From contig NZ_JAGTJJ010000009.1 in NCBI RefSeq assembly GCF_028435365.1, forward strand, positions 124,001-188,000: a stretch of DNA of 64,000 nt, written 5' to 3'. The notes beneath the pieces were generated by a model, which ran no database searches, had not been told where the DNA came from, and saw nothing but the letters and a program-made list of their open reading frames with translations. Position numbers and translations under genes: made by a program. Origin of the DNA: Polyangium jinanense (GTDB lineage: Bacteria > Myxococcota > Polyangia > Polyangiales > Polyangiaceae). Below, one piece after another: positions 44,691 to 56,027 of this stretch (positions within the stretch are counted from its first letter, which is position 1; the number at the start of each line of letters is the position of its first letter).

Positions 44691-45574
44691 TGGGATCCAG
44701 CCAAGCGGACGTCGAGGTCAGCTACGACGTCTCCAACGAGTTTTTCCGCCTCTGGCTCGACGAGCGCATGAACTACACGTGCGCCGTCTTCGAGTCGCCC
44801 GATCAATCACTCGAAGCCGCGCAGCTCAACAAGCTGCACATCCTCAGCGATTTCGCGAAAGCCGGCCCGGGCAAGACCGTGCTCGACATCGGCTGCGGCT
44901 GGGGCGCGTGTGTCGAGTACCTCGCGACGACGCGCAAGGTCGACCGTGCCGTGGGGATCACGCTCTCGCGCGCGATGGCCGCGGAGGTCAATCAACGGAA
45001 CATCCCGGGCGTCGAGTGTGTCGCGGCCGATTTCATGCAATGGGATACGCCGGAGACATTCGACGGCCTCATCTCGATCTGCATGATCGACCATCTCTGC
45101 TCGCTCGAGGAGGCGCGGCAGGGCAAGGCCGTCGACATCTACCGGCGTTATTTCGAGAAGTGCTGGAAGCTCACGAAGCCGGGCTCCTCGTTCGGCTTCC
45201 AGGCGATCCTGCGCAATCGCACGCCGAAGATGCGGCCCTGGGGCGCGCTCGCCGCCGATACGCGGAAGGACCTCGAAGATTTCTCGTTCTCGTCGAAGGA
45301 GATCTTCCCGAACGGCCTGAATCCGCGGCTGGAGGAGCTCATCCAGGCCATCAATCCCTGGTGGGAGGTCAAGACGCTCCACACGCGGCGCGAGCATTAC
45401 CAGCGCACGACGGCGGAGTGGCTCCGGCGCCTCCGCCTGAACGAGACCACGATCCGGGCGAAGTGGGGCGACAAGGTCTTCGAGGATTACGACCGGTACC
45501 TCTCCACCTGCGTCCGCGCATTCGACATCCACTACAGCTCCCTCGTCCAGATGGAGCTCGAGAGGATTGGCTGA
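44690..45574 (+). CDS. Cyclopropane-fatty-acid-synthase-like SAM methyltransferase
   Basis: 294 residues. CFA-synthase-type motifs: VEVSYDVSNEFFRLWLDE, MNYTCAVFESPDQSLEAAQ, VLDIGCGWGACVEYLA (SAM binding) and QWDTPETFDGLISICMID. The family methylates or cyclopropanates double bonds of lipid chains; mycobacterial relatives act on ACP-linked chains. A Shine-Dalgarno GAGGAG precedes the ATG, which shares one base with the FAAL stop. Here it probably modifies the chain loaded by the FAAL (inference). Confidence 0.9.
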   Translation: MGSSQADVEVSYDVSNEFFRLWLDERMNYTCAVFESPDQSLEAAQLNKLHILSDFAKAGPGKTVLDIGCGWGACVEYLATTRKVDRAVGITLSRAMAAEVNQRNIPGVECVAADFMQWDTPETFDGLISICMIDHLCSLEEARQGKAVDIYRRYFEKCWKLTKPGSSFGFQAILRNRTPKMRPWGALAADTRKDLEDFSFSSKEIFPNGLNPRLEELIQAINPWWEVKTLHTRREHYQRTTAEWLRRLRLNETTIRAKWGDKVFEDYDRYLSTCVRAFDIHYSSLVQMELERIG

Positions 45575-45577
45575 GAC

Positions 45578-45829
45578 ATGAGTGAGAAGCGCGATCTGCT
45601 CGAGATGTTCAAGACCGTGGCCGCGCGCGTCGACAAGCGCCCCTTCCCGAACGTGACGCCTGCGTCCAAGATCAGCGAGCTCGGCATCGACTCGCTCTCC
45701 GTGATGCAGATCGTCGGGGAGCTCGAGACCGAGCTCGGGATCGTGATCCCGGACGAGGACCTCGTCGAGCTCGTCACGGTCGGCGATCTCTGCAAGAAGG
45801 TGGAGGCCCGGCTCGCCGCCGGCGGCTGA
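45578..45829 (+). CDS. Acyl carrier protein
   Basis: 83 residues. Phosphopantetheine-binding Ser39 in ELGIDSLSVMQIVGELE. Helical ACP fold, short acidic end. It lies 3 bp after the methyltransferase gene and 10 bp before the ketosynthase gene, so it is the dedicated carrier of this operon. Likely loaded by the FAAL. Confidence 0.94.
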   Translation: MSEKRDLLEMFKTVAARVDKRPFPNVTPASKISELGIDSLSVMQIVGELETELGIVIPDEDLVELVTVGDLCKKVEARLAAGG

Positions 45830-45839
45830 TCCCACCCCC

Positions 45840-47081
45840 ATGCCCCGCCGCGTCGTCGTGACCGGAATGGGCGTCGTGAGCCCCGTCGGGGTCGACGTCT
45901 CAACCTTCTGGGAGAGCCTGCTCGCCGGGCGCTCGGGCGTCTCGTACATCCGCGAGTTCCCGACCGACAAACTCCGCAGCGACATCGCCGCGAGCGTGAG
46001 CGATTTCGACGTTTCGCGGTACATGTCCCCCAAAGAGGCCGAGGTCTACGGCCGCGTGACGCATTTCAGCCTCGGCGCGGCCGTCGAGGCCGTGACCATG
46101 GCCGGGCTCGACAAGGAGTCCGCCGCGGCACGGTCGCGCGTCGGCTGCTTGATGTCGACCGGCATGGGCTCGGTCGACATCTTCGAAGAGCAGATCGCGC
46201 GAAGCAACGAGCGCGGCCCGCGCGCGGTGTCGCCGTATTTCGTACCGGGCGTCATGCCAAACGGCGCGGCCGCGCTCATTTCGATGCGTTATGGCTTCAT
46301 GGGCCCGTCCTACAGCCTGGCGAGCGCCTGCGCGACAGGCACGCATTCGATCGCGACGAGCGCGCTCCTCATCGAGGCGGGCGAAGCCGACGTGATGATC
46401 GCCGGCGGCGCGGAGGCGGCGACGCGGATGAACACCGTCGCGGGCTTCGGCAATGCGCGCGCGCTCTCGAAGGCATTCGAGGGTGATCCGACCCGTGCGA
46501 GCCGCCCGTTCGACAAGCGGCGCCAGGGGTTCGTCATGGGCGAAGGCGCGGGCGTGCTCGTGCTCGAAGAGGAAGAGCATGCAAAGCGGCGCGGGGCGAA
46601 GCCGCTCGCGGTCGTCGGCGGCTTCGGCATGACGACGGACGCCGAGCACCTCACGCGCCCGCACCCCGAGGGCCTCGGCCTCGCGCTCGCCCTCGAACGC
46701 GCGCTCCAGCGAGCCGGCATCGGCCCCGAGGCGATCGATTACATCAACCCGCACGCGACCTCGACGCCGCAGGGCGACATGGCCGAGATCCTGGCCTTCC
46801 GTCGCGTCTTCGGCGAGCGGCTCGCGCAGATCCCGATCTCGGCGACGAAATCGATGATCGGGCACTTGCTCGGCGGCGCGGGCGCGGCCGAGACGATCGC
46901 GGTCGTGTGTTCGCTGCGTGATCAGGTGCTGCATCCGTCGATCAATGTCGACGAGCTCGATCCGGAGCTCGGCCCGCTCGATGTCGTGCGAGATCGAAGG
47001 CCCGCGCCCGTCGGCTGGGCGGCGAAATGCTCGGCGGGCTTCGGCGGGCACAACTGCGCGCTCGTGCTCGGCAAGGCCTGA
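45840..47081 (+). CDS. Beta-ketoacyl-ACP synthase (FabF-type)
   Basis: 413 residues. Catalytic residues: Cys164 in [14 protein letters not shown], His305 in [11 protein letters not shown] and His342 in [15 protein letters not shown]-terminal [13 protein letters not shown] and a C-terminal [15 protein letters not shown] are diagnostic. It would extend the chain carried by the ACP just upstream. The last gene of the FAAL operon; the next gene starts 53 bp on. Confidence 0.95.
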   Translation: MPRRVVVTGMGVVSPVGVDVSTFWESLLAGRSGVSYIREFPTDKLRSDIAASVSDFDVSRYMSPKEAEVYGRVTHFSLGAAVEAVTMAGLDKESAAARSRVGCLMSTGMGSVDIFEEQIARSNERGPRAVSPYFVPGVMPNGAAALISMRYGFMGPSYSLASACATGTHSIATSALLIEAGEADVMIAGGAEAATRMNTVAGFGNARALSKAFEGDPTRASRPFDKRRQGFVMGEGAGVLVLEEEEHAKRRGAKPLAVVGGFGMTTDAEHLTRPHPEGLGLALALERALQRAGIGPEAIDYINPHATSTPQGDMAEILAFRRVFGERLAQIPISATKSMIGHLLGGAGAAETIAVVCSLRDQVLHPSINVDELDPELGPLDVVRDRRPAPVGWAAKCSAGFGGHNCALVLGKA

Positions 47082-47134
47082 AAGCAGGGAAATCCGCCTT
47101 CCCGCCGGGTGCGCGATGCCCTAGGTGCTCTCCC

Positions 47135-49219
<2,085 letters not shown>

Positions 49220-49222
49220 AGA

Positions 49223-49885
49223 TCAGCGCTTCGGCCGCGGCTCGACGGGCGCCTTCGCGGGGATGACGGTGCGCTCGGCCTCGGTCTGCATCGCGACCTT
49301 GAACGCCGTGGTTTGTCCGGGGATCAGGTTCACGGTGATCACCTTGTCGGGCGCGCCCTTGCGCTGGATCGTGATGTCGTGTTTGCCCGGGGGAAGCGAC
49401 ACGTTCGTGTGCGGCGCGGGGCCGAGCTTGCGCTTGCCGTCGACGATCACTTGATCACAGGCCGGATCGCAGACGACCGAGAGAAACCCGTCGGCCTTGA
49501 TCATCTTCGCCGCGACGCGCGCCGCGATGTCCGGCGGAGGCTCGGCCGGAGGCGCCGCTTGTTGCGAGAGCTGTACGTTCAAGAGCGCCGTCTCGCCCGG
49601 CTTCACCACGACCTCGAGCTTCTTCTCCTCGTAACCCTTGCGGCGCAGCGTGAGCTTGTGCGTCCCCGCAGGGAGTTCTGCGCGCACGATCGGAGAAGGG
49701 CCGATCGATTTGCCGTCGACGAGGACGCCCTCGCAGCCCGGGTTGCAAGCGACGGTGACGAAGCCACTCGATCGCGCAGCGTCAGGCTGCGGGGCCTTCT
49801 CGGGGCGGGTCGCCTCGGCGGCGAGCGCGACGCCGGGGACGACGAGGGCGAGCACCAGAGCGAAGGCGTGCTTCATCATGACCAT
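49223..49885 (-). CDS. PEGA-domain protein
   Basis: 220 residues with a signal peptide (MKHAFALVLALVVPGVALA). Two PEGA domains: GVLVDGKSIGPSPIVRAELP with AGTHKLTLRRKGYEEKK, and QVIVDGKRKLGPAPHTNVSLP with PGKHDITIQRKGAPDK. PEGA domains are surface-layer-type beta units that bind cell-wall or other proteins. Three close start codons are possible; 49885 is the first. Together with the lipoprotein and OmpA genes upstream it forms an envelope cluster. Confidence 0.85.
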   Translation of the reverse strand: MVMMKHAFALVLALVVPGVALAAEATRPEKAPQPDAARSSGFVTVACNPGCEGVLVDGKSIGPSPIVRAELPAGTHKLTLRRKGYEEKKLEVVVKPGETALLNVQLSQQAAPPAEPPPDIAARVAAKMIKADGFLSVVCDPACDQVIVDGKRKLGPAPHTNVSLPPGKHDITIQRKGAPDKVITVNLIPGQTTAFKVAMQTEAERTVIPAKAPVEPRPKR

Positions 49886-49931
49886 TGTGCCTTGTTCGAC
49901 GGCCCGCGTGGAGCCGTGATGCATGCGGATT

Positions 49932-50243
49932 TCACTCGCCGCGAGGCCGATTCCGACAGAGCCCGACTTCACACGTCCCGGACCCTTTTTCAGGCGTGCA
50001 GACACACTTTTCCACGGGCGCCGGCGCCCCGGACTGCGCGCAGCCCCGGGCGAAATCGGGGGCGCGCTCGGCGGACGGAGAGCACACGGTCACCTCGCTC
50101 CCGGAGTTGTCGTCGAAGTCCGTGAGGAACGTACAGGTGCACGCGTACGGCGAGCCGCGCTCCTTCTCGCACCCTGCGCCGAGGACGGCAGCGAGCGCGA
50201 GGAGGAGCGCGGCGAGACCGCTACTGACTGGGGGGCGTGGCAT
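49932..50243 (-). CDS. Small cysteine-rich lipoprotein
   Basis: 103 residues. Signal peptide (GLAALLLALAAVLGAGC) with a lipobox; the mature part has about nine cysteines (YACTCTF, GCAQSG, KCVCTPEKGSGTCEVGLC), likely disulfide-bonded. The start overlaps the OmpA-type gene by 23 bp, so co-translation is likely. No family known. Confidence 0.78.
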   Translation of the reverse strand: MPRPPVSSGLAALLLALAAVLGAGCEKERGSPYACTCTFLTDFDDNSGSEVTVCSPSAERAPDFARGCAQSGAPAPVEKCVCTPEKGSGTCEVGLCRNRPRGE

Positions 50244-52041
50244 CCGCCGCCTTGTCGCGGATGTGGAACTCGACGCGCCGGTTGGTCTGTCGTCCGGCCG
50301 CCGTGTTGTTGTCGGCGATGGGCCTGCGCGGGCCGAAGCCGGCGGCGCTCAGGCGATCCGCGGCGATGCCACCCTTCTTGATGAGGTACTCCATCACGGC
50401 GTTCGCGCGATCGGACGAGAGCTTCTCGTTGAGATCATCCGAGCCGCGGTTGTCCGTGTGGCCCTCGATCGCGAGGTGCTGGATCTCGGGGTTCACTTTG
50501 AGGAGGCGCACGACCTCGTCGAGGATCGGGTAGCTCTGCTGCAAGATGGTCGACTTGCCCGTCAAGAACTCGACCTTCTTCAGGATCTGGATCTCGTTCG
50601 AGCCGGTGACCCTGCGGATGAAGGTCGGGCAGCCGTTCTTCTCCGCGTCGGGGTTCGCGTCGCCGGGCTCCTTCGGGCAAGCGTCCTTCGCGTCGCCGAT
50701 GCCGTCCTTGTCGGGATCGTCCTCGGGGCAGCCGTCCTGATCGTCGACCTTGTCGAAATCCTCGGGCGTGTCGGGGCACTTGTCGACGTTGTCCGGGATG
50801 CCGTCGCCGTCACGATCGGGCGGCTGCGGGCAACCGTCGTCCGTGTTCGGCGGCTTGTGATCCTCGGGATCCGTCGGGCAAAGATCGACGTCGTCCGGCA
50901 ACCCGTCCTTGTCGGTGTCCGCGCCGTGCTCGGCCCAGCGGCCCGTCTTGAAGCGCTTTCCAGGCGACGGCGGGTTCGTGTCCTTGATCGGGAACGCGTA
51001 CCCGACGGTCGCGACGAGGCGGAAATCCGGGGCGTATCCAGGCGTGATGCGCGTGCCGCCGCCCACGCCGACCCACGCGCGCTTCTTCTGATCGAAGGCG
51101 TAACGTCCCTCGAGCATCCACTCGATCGGCGTGTTGTCGACGTCGAAGAAGGTCTCGTCGGTGATGCCCGTCGAGCCGAAGATCTGCGCGCCGAGACGAA
51201 GCGCGCCGCCACGCAGCGGCAAGAAGCCGCCGATGCCCCAGCGCCATTCGGAGCCTGATTTGAAGTCGTTCACGCCGCCTGCGGGCCGGAACTGGAGGCC
51301 CGTGTTGGCCACGAGAAAGAAGCTCTTGAGGTCGTACTCGACGGCGACCTGGAAGCCGCCGCTCGCGCTCTGATCACCGCCGAACGAGTCGTTGTCACCC
51401 GTCGGCACCCAGACCGCGCCTTCGAGGCCGAGCTTGAAGGTGCGCGCGGTGTTGCGCCAGAGGAGCACGCGCGCGTCGAGACGCAGATCCATCGGCGCGA
51501 CCGTCCGCATGCTGACCGGCTGCGATCCCGAGACCTGCGCGAGGTATGTCGTGCCGCCGTCCTGGAAGAGGATGACCGGGAGGTTTGCCTGGAACGAGAA
51601 ACGCTCAAGGGCCTCGATGCCGACATCGAGATAGCTGATGAGCTGCGGTCCGACGGGCGCGCTGCTGCGCTGGCTGAAGATGCCGGCGTTCCGCGGATCA
51701 TCCTGATGGTTCTCGATGCGGAACGGGTTCAGCGCGAAGCCCATGCCGAGCTGGCCGAAGAACCGCGTCTGCGGGTTGAACTGCGGGCGCCAGAGCCCGA
51801 TCGCGTCTTCGGGCGCTCCGCCCATGAAGAGGCGATCGAGATACATCGTCGACTGCTGCGCCTCGGCCTCGGCGGGCGCGAGGAGGCACGCCGCGGCTGC
51901 GATGGCGGCCGAGCAAGCCGAGGCAAGGCGGCGCAGAAGGGACGGGCGACGGGGCGTGGCCGCGCGCTCGTCGGAGGAGGTGCCTCCCGCCGCGGTGTCA
52001 CCGACGGGCGGGCGGGCTCGGGGATGGTCGACTTGGGCCAT
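50221..52041 (-). CDS. OmpA-family outer membrane protein with thrombospondin type 3 repeats
   Basis: 606 residues. Signal (AIAAAACLLAPAEAEA), a long beta-barrel-like part (about 60-370), then calcium-binding type-3 repeats (DTDKDGLPDDVDLCP, DRDGDGIPDNVDKCP, DPDKDGIGDAKDACP) and a C-terminal OmpA peptidoglycan-binding domain (IEGHTDNRGSDDLNEKLSSD, RQTNRRVEFHI). It likely ties the outer membrane to peptidoglycan. It is divergent from rpmH, with 305 bp between. Confidence 0.92.
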   Translation of the reverse strand: MAQVDHPRARPPVGDTAAGGTSSDERAATPRRPSLLRRLASACSAAIAAAACLLAPAEAEAQQSTMYLDRLFMGGAPEDAIGLWRPQFNPQTRFFGQLGMGFALNPFRIENHQDDPRNAGIFSQRSSAPVGPQLISYLDVGIEALERFSFQANLPVILFQDGGTTYLAQVSGSQPVSMRTVAPMDLRLDARVLLWRNTARTFKLGLEGAVWVPTGDNDSFGGDQSASGGFQVAVEYDLKSFFLVANTGLQFRPAGGVNDFKSGSEWRWGIGGFLPLRGGALRLGAQIFGSTGITDETFFDVDNTPIEWMLEGRYAFDQKKRAWVGVGGGTRITPGYAPDFRLVATVGYAFPIKDTNPPSPGKRFKTGRWAEHGADTDKDGLPDDVDLCPTDPEDHKPPNTDDGCPQPPDRDGDGIPDNVDKCPDTPEDFDKVDDQDGCPEDDPDKDGIGDAKDACPKEPGDANPDAEKNGCPTFIRRVTGSNEIQILKKVEFLTGKSTILQQSYPILDEVVRLLKVNPEIQHLAIEGHTDNRGSDDLNEKLSSDRANAVMEYLIKKGGIAADRLSAAGFGPRRPIADNNTAAGRQTNRRVEFHIRDKAADATPPSQ

Positions 52042-52346
52042 GTCTTCGGCGTCTCCTCGGCGCGCGCACTGCGCGCGGAAGCGAGAGGCCCGGGTGCGCT
52101 TGCCGCGCGGTGGATCACCGGGCCCCCCCGTGCAAGCGGAGGCTACACCAGGCGTGCGGGCGCATGGAATGTCTTGCGATGTAGGGAGGAGCCTTGAGCA
52201 CGAGCCCGTCTCCTCCCTTGCCGGACGGGTGAGATCAGGTCAGACAGACGACGCGCGATCCAGGCCGTTTCGCGGTCTTGACCAGCAGGCGGACCTGTGC
52301 TTTCTTTGCGCGCCCCGAAAAACGAAGGGTTCCGAAGGGTCCTACG
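52042..52346. other. Intergenic region between OmpA-like gene and rpmH
   Basis: 305 bp. A possible rpmH promoter, TTGACC (52278-52283), spacer 17, TTTCTT (52301-52306), is weak in the -10. No DnaA-box-like TTATCCACA and no dnaA gene are seen, so this is not clearly an origin. The rest has no recognisable element. Confidence 0.6.
52278..52306 (+). promoter_or_regulatory. Candidate rpmH promoter
   Basis: TTGACC, 17 bp, TTTCTT, ending 40 bp before the ATG of rpmH. The -35 is a good match and the -10 is poor. Confidence 0.35.
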
Positions 52347-52496
52347 ATGAAGCGCACGTTCCAGCCCCACAACACCCGCCGCGTCCGTACCCACGGCTTC
52401 CGGGCGCGCATGGCCACGAGCGGCGGCCGCAAGGTGATCAACAACCGCCGGCGTAAGGGCCGCGCGCGCCTCGCCCCGACGATTTACAAGAAGTAG
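52347..52496 (+). CDS. rpmH: 50S ribosomal protein L34
   Basis: 49 residues, the usual size for L34. It begins [18 protein letters not shown] and continues [21 protein letters not shown], the conserved core. Very basic, structural part of the large subunit. It is the first gene of a block that continues into rnpA with no gap (stop TAG immediately followed by the TTG start). Confidence 0.98.
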   Translation: MKRTFQPHNTRRVRTHGFRARMATSGGRKVINNRRRKGRARLAPTIYKK

Positions 52497-52922
52497 TTGC
52501 CTCGCCAAACATTCACGCGAGCGCAGCGCTTACGGCGTCGCCCTGACTTCCTGCGCGTTCAGGAGGGCGGCGCCCGGGTCACGACGCGCCACCTCCTGAT
52601 CCTGATCGCACCCCGTCCCGACGATACGACCACACGCCTCGGCGTGGTGGCGTCGCGGAAGGTGGGGTGCGCCGTGCAGCGCAACCGGGCCAAGCGCCTG
52701 CTCCGTGAAGTCTTTCGCCGGAACGTGGCGTCGTTTCCGCGGGGCGTGGACGTCGTGGTGATCGTGCGTCCGGGCGTGGACGAGCTCGCTTGTGCGGAGC
52801 TCGAAGCGGAGGTTCAGGCGGTGCTGCCACTCGTGCGCAAGCGAGCGAGCGGCAAGCCGAACTCGAGCACGCAGGCGGACCCGAGAAACCGCTCCGGCGA
52901 CGGGCGCAAAGGCGGCCCTTGA
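52497..52922 (+). CDS. rnpA: Ribonuclease P protein component
   Basis: 141 residues from a TTG start directly after the rpmH stop. Family pattern: TFTRAQRLRRRPDFLRVQ, RLGVVASRKVGCAVQRNRAKR (RNA-binding helix) and LLREVFRR. It works with the RNase P RNA to mature tRNA 5' ends. The C-terminal tail is longer than usual and disordered-looking (KPNSSTQADPRNRSGDGRKGG). Confidence 0.93.
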   Translation: MPRQTFTRAQRLRRRPDFLRVQEGGARVTTRHLLILIAPRPDDTTTRLGVVASRKVGCAVQRNRAKRLLREVFRRNVASFPRGVDVVVIVRPGVDELACAELEAEVQAVLPLVRKRASGKPNSSTQADPRNRSGDGRKGGP

Positions 52923-53043
52923 CCTTGCAAGCGGGGACGCGGGCCCCCAAGCTTCGTCGCGATCTCGCGATGGGAGCCGCGGCCGACGCGCGCTGTCTCG
53001 CCACACCTCGCGCCCTCCGGCGTCGCCCGCCGCGCCCTGCATC

Positions 53044-53403
53044 ATGCTGGCCAAGCTCCTCCTCCTCTTGATCCGCGTCTACCAGCTGACGCTCTCGAAA
53101 GTGCTGCTCGCGCTCTTCGGACCTGTCTGTCGGTTCGAACCGTCGTGCTCGCGGTATGCCGCCGCGTGTATCGCGGGTCATGGCGCGCTGCGCGGGAGCT
53201 TGCTTTCAGTGAAGCGCCTGTGTAAGTGCCACCCGTTCCATCCCGGCGGCTACGATCCTCCGCCGCCTCCACGGATCGGCCGCTCGCGTACGGAAGAGCC
53301 CGCGCGGCACGGCCCGGATCAGAGGGTGGAAGGTACGAACCTTTCTTCCCACGACGCTCGACTTTCGCCGTGGAGCAGTGGCGCGGTCCATGAGGCTGGC
53401 TAG
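53044..53403 (+). CDS. yidD: Membrane protein insertion efficiency factor YidD
   Basis: 119 residues. YidD core: MLAKLLLLLIRVYQLTLS then CRFEPSCSRYAAACIAGHGA and CHPFHPGGYDP. The usual length is ~70-90; the C-terminal ~40 residues are an extra tail. It helps YidC insertion at the inner membrane. It lies 121 bp after rnpA and before yidC, as is usual. Confidence 0.93.
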   Translation: MLAKLLLLLIRVYQLTLSKVLLALFGPVCRFEPSCSRYAAACIAGHGALRGSLLSVKRLCKCHPFHPGGYDPPPPPRIGRSRTEEPARHGPDQRVEGTNLSSHDARLSPWSSGAVHEAG

Positions 53404-53515
53404 TTTCCTCTCGCATGCTCGCCAAGCGAGCGAGCCCGTCCGGGGGGATCACGCGAGCACGGGGCGGGGCAAGGACCAGTAGGGTTTCACGGCAAGGAGA
53501 TTGCCGAAGGATTTC

Positions 53516-55279
53516 ATGGAACGCGGCAAAATCGCTCAGTGGGTGCTCATCGGCATCGCTGCCATCCTGTTCTGGCAGTTCGGCGGCAACCTGTTCGGCA
53601 AAGGAAACGAAGAGGTCCAGCCGAACACGTTCTACGACGCCAACCGGCTGCCGGACGCCCAGAGGCAGCCCGAGCAGATTTGCACGATCAACGGCGCCCG
53701 CTTCGAGGCCGAGCTGTCTTCGCGTGGCGGATCGCTGCGCCACCTTCGGCTCACCGATCAAGGCAAGTACTCGAAGAACGGCAAGCCGATCGATCTCGTG
53801 ACGACCTCGCAGGAGTGGCGTCAGCCTCTGCGAACGGACCTGCGTTTGCCTGGGGTCGAGAAGCAACAGACGCCGTTCGACAACCTCGACTGGAAGCTCG
53901 CGGCGCAGGACGGCAAGTCGTGCACGTTCGTCTACGAAGACGCGACCTCGAAGCTCACGAAGGTCGTGCGCGAGACGGGCAAACCCTTCGAGCTCGAAAT
54001 GACGCTCGAGGTGAAGAACCTCTCCGCCGAGCCGCTCAAGCACAGGCTCACGGTGGAGCAGACCTCGTGGCGCACGACCGAGGAGACGAAGGGCAGCCTC
54101 GGCCGCATCTCGGAGCACATGACGGACGTCGTCGCGGCGACGCCGGAGAAGGTCGATCGCCTGCACGCCGACGCGTTCGAGCCGAAGGACTTCAAGGACG
54201 CGGAGTTCACGAACGAGTACTGGCGCCGTAGCCCCGGCGCCGCGAAGTGGGTCGCCGTGAGCAGCGTCTACTTCACGAAGGCCGCGATCCCGCTCGAAGG
54301 CCCCGCGCCGCTCGCCGAGACGCAGATCGAAGAGGACTGGAACCGCGAGAAGTTCGACGCGGCGAGCCGCGAGAAGGACAAGGACACGCACGGGCACGTC
54401 TACCGCGCGCGCCTCGCGTATCCCGACGTCGAGCTCGCGCCGCAGGCGACGCAGACGTACAAGGTCCTGAGCTTCACGGGCCCGAAGGAGCGCGAGGTGC
54501 TCGCCGCGGTCGGTCCCGGCATCACCGAGGTGATCGATCTCGGCACGTTCTCGCCGATCGCGAAGGTCCTCGTCGGCTACCTGAAGATCCTCCACAAGGC
54601 CGTGGGGAGCTGGGGCTTCGCGATCGCGCTGCTCACGATCACCGTGCGCATGCTGCTCTTCCCGCTCAGCATCTCGCAGATCAAGAGCAGCGCGGCCATG
54701 CGCCGGCTCAAGCCGGAGATGGACGACATCAACGCGCGCTACAAGGAAGATCCGGCACAGCGTGGCCTCGCGCTCCAGGAGCTCTGGCGCAAGCACGGCG
54801 TGACGAACCCGGTGCTCGGCTGCATCCCGGTGCTCTTGCAGATGCCCGTGTGGTTCGCGCTCTACCAGGCCCTGCAGACGGCGGTCGAGCTCTACCACGT
54901 GCCCTTCCTGTCGGCCCGGATCATCCCGGATCTCTCGGACAAGGGCGAATACTTCGTCATCCCCGCGATCCTCGGCGCGTCGAGCTTCTTCCAGCAGAAG
55001 CTCATGCCGCCGCAGGGCGACCCGATGCAGCAGAAGATGATGCAGTACATGCTGCCGGGCATCTTCGTGGTGATGATGCTCTACCTGCCCGCAGGCCTCG
55101 GCGTGTACATGCTGACCAACACGTGGCTCGGCATCGCCCAGCAGGTCGCGGTCGAGCGCTACCTGAGCCGCAAGACGCAGGGTTCCGCCGGCATCGAGGT
55201 GCGCGAGAAGAAATCTTCGGGCGACGAAACCAAGTCGGCGCCTGCTCTTGGAAAGGGAAAGGCACGTGTCCGTGGATAA
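53516..55279 (+). CDS. yidC: Membrane protein insertase YidC
   Basis: 587 residues. N-terminal helix (QWVLIGIAAILFWQF), a large periplasmic beta domain (about 40-350) and the conserved C-terminal helices (LGCIPVLLQMPVWFALYQAL, with MQYMLPGIFVVMMLYLPAGL). It inserts membrane proteins with or without Sec. The ATG has a GAAGGA box about 5 nt upstream; a TTG 15 bases earlier is too close to its own box. The end overlaps the khpB start by 14 bp. Confidence 0.95.
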   Translation: MERGKIAQWVLIGIAAILFWQFGGNLFGKGNEEVQPNTFYDANRLPDAQRQPEQICTINGARFEAELSSRGGSLRHLRLTDQGKYSKNGKPIDLVTTSQEWRQPLRTDLRLPGVEKQQTPFDNLDWKLAAQDGKSCTFVYEDATSKLTKVVRETGKPFELEMTLEVKNLSAEPLKHRLTVEQTSWRTTEETKGSLGRISEHMTDVVAATPEKVDRLHADAFEPKDFKDAEFTNEYWRRSPGAAKWVAVSSVYFTKAAIPLEGPAPLAETQIEEDWNREKFDAASREKDKDTHGHVYRARLAYPDVELAPQATQTYKVLSFTGPKEREVLAAVGPGITEVIDLGTFSPIAKVLVGYLKILHKAVGSWGFAIALLTITVRMLLFPLSISQIKSSAAMRRLKPEMDDINARYKEDPAQRGLALQELWRKHGVTNPVLGCIPVLLQMPVWFALYQALQTAVELYHVPFLSARIIPDLSDKGEYFVIPAILGASSFFQQKLMPPQGDPMQQKMMQYMLPGIFVVMMLYLPAGLGVYMLTNTWLGIAQQVAVERYLSRKTQGSAGIEVREKKSSGDETKSAPALGKGKARVRG

Positions 55280-55844
55280 TGGAGCTCCCGGGAAGACCAG
55301 CGTGAACGCCGAAGGCACCCGGCACGACGACGAGCGCGACGAGCGCGCCGCCGAGGCAGCAGTCCCGTTCGAGGAGGATGGTCGCGCCGATCAAGCGCTC
55401 GACTTCGTCATCGATACGCTCGCCGCGATGGGCATGGACTGCACCGTGGACCTGCTCGAGAACGAGCCGGAAGATCCGCCCGAGGAGATCCGGCTGGAGA
55501 TCGAGGGCAGGGACGCCGGCCGCATCATCGGCAAGAAGGGCCAGACGCTCGCCGCGCTGCAGTTCCTCGCCAACCGCGTGATCAACCGGCCCGGCAAGCA
55601 GCGCCGCCACGTGATCATCGACGCCGAGGGCTACCGCGCGCGTCGCGAGGAGACGCTCACCTCGATGGCCCGACGCCTCGGCAAGCAGGCCGTCGAGGAG
55701 GGAAAGATCATCACGTTCGAACCGATGAACCCGCAGGATCGCCGCGTCGTGCACCTCGCGCTCGCGAAGTTCCCCGGTGTCGTCACGAAGAGCGACGGCG
55801 AAGGCGACGCGCGTCGCGTGCAGATCATCCCCGTTCGTCGCTAG
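55266..55844 (+). CDS. khpB: KH/R3H RNA-binding protein (Jag/KhpB)
   Basis: 192 residues from the GTG at 55266; a TTG at 55248 is possible. A KH domain (GRDAGRIIGKKGQTLAALQF) followed by an R3H domain (RRVVHLALAKFPGVVTK). The N-terminal Jag-N part is replaced by an acidic region (RHDDERDERAAEAAVPFEED). It binds RNA and is usually next to yidC. No mnmE gene follows, although that is the common order. Confidence 0.9.
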   Translation: MSVDNGAPGKTSVNAEGTRHDDERDERAAEAAVPFEEDGRADQALDFVIDTLAAMGMDCTVDLLENEPEDPPEEIRLEIEGRDAGRIIGKKGQTLAALQFLANRVINRPGKQRRHVIIDAEGYRARREETLTSMARRLGKQAVEEGKIITFEPMNPQDRRVVHLALAKFPGVVTKSDGEGDARRVQIIPVRR

Positions 55845-55855
55845 GTGCCACGAAC

Positions 55856-55893
55856 GGATCGCGCGGGGTGGTGAGTTCGTCGCCCCGCGATCC
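55856..55893 (+). terminator. Hairpin after khpB, possible terminator
   Basis: GGATCGCGCGGGG (55856-55868) pairs with CCCCGCGATCC (55883-55893), with a 2-nt bulge and a 14-nt loop. No U-run follows, so it is not a classical intrinsic terminator. It follows the khpB stop by 11 bp. Confidence 0.4.
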
Positions 55894-55919
55894 ACCGCAT
55901 CCACACGCTCCATGATCGG

Positions 55920-55947
55920 TTGACAGCGTGGGGACGGTATGCATAAT
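55920..55947 (+). promoter_or_regulatory. Promoter of rplS
   Basis: TTGACA (55920-55925), 16-bp spacer, CATAAT (55942-55947), a near-consensus sigma-70 type. An expected start near 55954 gives a leader of about 74 nt before the rplS ATG at 56028. It means rplS has its own promoter, separate from the rpmH block. Confidence 0.7.
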
Positions 55948-56027
55948 GCCGCTCCCTCGTCGTCTCCGGCAGGCGTGGAGCCGTTTGCCCCAACAGCCGG
56001 GACCATCCCCAGTCGAAGGACCGCGAC

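Noticed and set aside
52042..52346. Origin of replication upstream of rpmH
   Set aside because: No DnaA-box-like sequence and no dnaA gene are present; the neighbour is an OmpA-type gene.
53042..55318. 758-codon open frame on the minus strand
   Set aside because: Antisense to yidC; no recognisable domain.
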